A stretch of DNA of 64,000 nucleotides, from the NCBI GenBank assembly GCA_014706385.1, contig JACGZH010000005.1, positions 186,001 to 250,000 of the forward strand, given 5' to 3'. The notes below the pieces were generated by a model, which was not told the DNA's origin, searched no databases, and worked only from the letters and a program-made list of their open reading frames with translations. The stretch comes from Phaffia rhodozyma. Lineage: Eukaryota > Basidiomycota > Tremellomycetes > Cystofilobasidiales > Mrakiaceae. Position 1 is the first letter of the stretch, and each line of letters opens with the position of its first letter. Both the position numbers and the translations under genes were made by a program. Below are positions 60,345-64,000 of this stretch, piece after piece.

Positions 60345-60375
<31 letters not shown>

Positions 60376-61219
60376 ACCGAACAGAAACGTTGCCGACATC
60401 AAGAGTTTAATGAGATTTGCAAAAAGAAAAAAGAACGAGAACGAGAACGAACAAAACAAAGCCCAACATTCTTCCAGAGAAACAACAAACAGGCGGCGAA
60501 GACGAACAAGTCCAAGGGTGAGGTCTCAGTTTTCACCCTGGGGGTTACTAACCCCATCTCTGTCCGCCCCACGAGAGAAGCGCAGCAAGGGCCCGCCCAA
60601 AAGGCAGAGAGCTAAATCCGTCCGGGCCTCTTTCTTTTTCTTTCCTCTCTTTCTCTTTTTCTCCTCCCCCATCGCATCTTTTGCTCTCTCCTTCCATCAA
60701 CGACCACCTCCGACCAGACCTCGTTCGTCCTCTTTTCTTTGCTTACACATCTCGTTGGGTTCGTTGCGTCGTCTTGGTGGACAGTCATCCTATAGAGTGT
60801 CTCTTTTTAGGAGGAGCAGAAGAAGAAGAAGAAGAAGAAGAAGGAGAAGAAAGTGTCGAGGGAAGAATAAGTGATAGGAGAGCTGACCTCATTCCCCATC
60901 TGGCCCGTTGTTTTTTTTCCTCCTTCTATTCTTCCTTCACTCGGTCTGTTTATTTTGAACACATGCGATTGGAACGAATCACTCGTTTCTTATGCCTTAG
61001 AGTGAGTACATCCTGTACCTATCTTTATCATACAGCGTGCATCAGATCCAGACAGACAGCCTACGTTGACATCTCTGTCTCGCGAGCGTGGATCCGGTTC
61101 TTCAAACGTGCATTCAGAAATTGACGCTCCATCTCTTTCTTCTTCTTGTTCCTTCGTTCGACTGTTCTCTCTGGCGCGCGCTTCCGTTCATCAGTTTCTC
61201 ATCCTCCGAAAAGAACAAA
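59724..61219. promoter_or_regulatory. Long spacer / UGP1 promoter and leader, repeat-rich
   Basis: About 1.5 kb between the transporter stop and the UGP1 start. It contains T-rich stretches (59950-60050), CACGTG at 60124-60129, a (GAG)n then (CAG)n run at about 60328-60376, a short GGGGTTA/TAACCCC hairpin at about 60541-60555 and (AGA)n at about 60822-60852. The last 250 bases are CT-rich, as in leaders of strongly expressed fungal genes. Arg/Lys-rich frames here are composition artefacts; no gene is called. Confidence 0.5.
60328..60376. repeat. (GAG)n(CAG)n compound microsatellite
   Basis: A pure GAG/GGA run followed directly by about nine CAG triplets, non-coding, about 850 bases upstream of the UGP1 start. 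Confidence 0.9.
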
Positions 61220-63607
<2,388 letters not shown>

Positions 63608-64000
63608 ATCGTCTCGAGATATTCTGTTTCTCCTTCTTTCCATCTGTCCTTCCTACTATCTGTATTTCCCCCTTCAATACTTCTTATCACCCTTGGTTTG
63701 ACATACGTCTTCTTGTTTCGGGCCAGAGCTTTATCTGTGTTTCAGTATATTATTTGATAACGTTTGCTCTCACTCTCTGTCATTGTCATTGCCTCTGACA
63801 GACAGACAGACAGACACACACACACACACGCGCGCGCACACATGGTCATTGCTCTGTTACACATAGATCGTTCTGATAATTGTGCCAGTTGCCCAGTCCG
63901 GACCACGTGATCAGACACAGAAGAACATATGTACCCGAAGACTGACGTCGGTGGTCGCCGTGTCCGGGCTGTGTCACGTCCGGATCCGGACGGCCAAACG
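63608..64000. other. UGP1 3' flank to window end
   Basis: T-rich 3' UTR, then a (GACA)n(CA)n(CG)n run at about 63799-63841, CACGTG at 63904-63909 and a 16-bp palindrome at 63977-63992. No coding sequence is seen; the end may be the promoter of the next gene. Confidence 0.5.
63977..63992. promoter_or_regulatory. 16-bp perfect palindrome CGTCCGGATCCGGACG
   Basis: A perfect 16-bp dyad built from CCGGA half-sites. CCG/CGG inverted triplets are the usual targets of Zn2Cys6 fungal transcription factors. A further related gtccgga copy lies just upstream (63896-63902). Confidence 0.4.

Noticed and set aside
60410..60874. An Arg-rich frame upstream of UGP1
   Set aside because: It spans AGA/CAG repeats and CT-rich leader sequence; no protein-like pattern.

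Overview
This is a eukaryotic nuclear window and almost certainly fungal. All 19 protein genes are broken by short introns, mostly about 50-120 nt with GT(A/T)NGT donors and CTNA(C/A) plus pyrimidine-rich 3' ends. The gene set (TRP1 fusion, DOT5, SLH1, SDA1, GAD1, UGP1, a SIN-type Cdc14) is fungal. The dense introns, the long disordered tails and the form of the tryptophan fusion point to a basidiomycete. A tremellomycete or cystofilobasidialean yeast is my guess; the near-exclusive CGA arginine usage in UGP1 fits that, but this is inference. The window is a housekeeping region. I found no virus, transposon, CRISPR array, rRNA or convincing tRNA.

Layout, left to right: a 5'-truncated nuclear peroxiredoxin Q (+, to 1370); an F-box protein (-, 1606-3692); a catalase-related protein of the y4iL-like type (-, 3981-5481); mitochondrial seryl-tRNA synthetase (-, 5922-7710); an APSES/KilA-N ankyrin factor of the Mbp1 type (+, 8111-11264); Mediator cyclin C (-, 11608-13648); a secretory membrane protein with a Cys-rich DUF3844-type domain (-, 14042-15612); an AT-rich gap of about 1.9 kb; the double-cassette Ski2-like helicase Slh1/ASCC3 (-, 17476-25220); glutamate decarboxylase (+, 26216-28603); the ribosome-biogenesis factor Sda1 (-, 29306-32450); a class I histone deacetylase, Rpd3 (-, 32936-36926); the septation-initiation protein Cdc14 of the S. 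pombe type (+, 37353-40516); a glia maturation factor/Aim7 cofilin-fold protein (-, 40728-41507); and a large Q/S-rich protein with two C2H2-like motifs that I do not recognise (-, 41845-45504).

From about 46 kb rightward the texture changes. Introns and spacers fill with homopolymers, (CA)n/(CT)n tracts and minisatellites. The genes there are V-ATPase subunit D (+, 46207-47794), an aldo-keto reductase (-, 48410-50389), the trifunctional tryptophan protein TRP1 (-, 50856-54094), a mitochondrial half-ABC transporter of the Mdl1/ABCB10 type (+, 55369-59723) and UTP-glucose-1-phosphate uridylyltransferase (+, 61220-63607).

The genes do not form a pathway cluster. There is a loose cell-cycle/transcription theme: Mbp1, cyclin C, Rpd3 and SIN Cdc14. 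Of six ACGCGT (MCB) sites I could find in 64 kb, two lie in intron 1 of the Mbp1-type gene and two lie 15 bp apart in the divergent Rpd3/Cdc14 promoter. The other main observations are coding micro-exons of 8, 11, 12 and 20 nt plus an exon that supplies only the start codon; a degenerate and truncated second cassette in Slh1; and an 18-of-20 CGA arginine bias in UGP1. All gene models were spliced by eye from reading frame, conserved motifs and splice consensus; exon edges not given explicitly are approximate.
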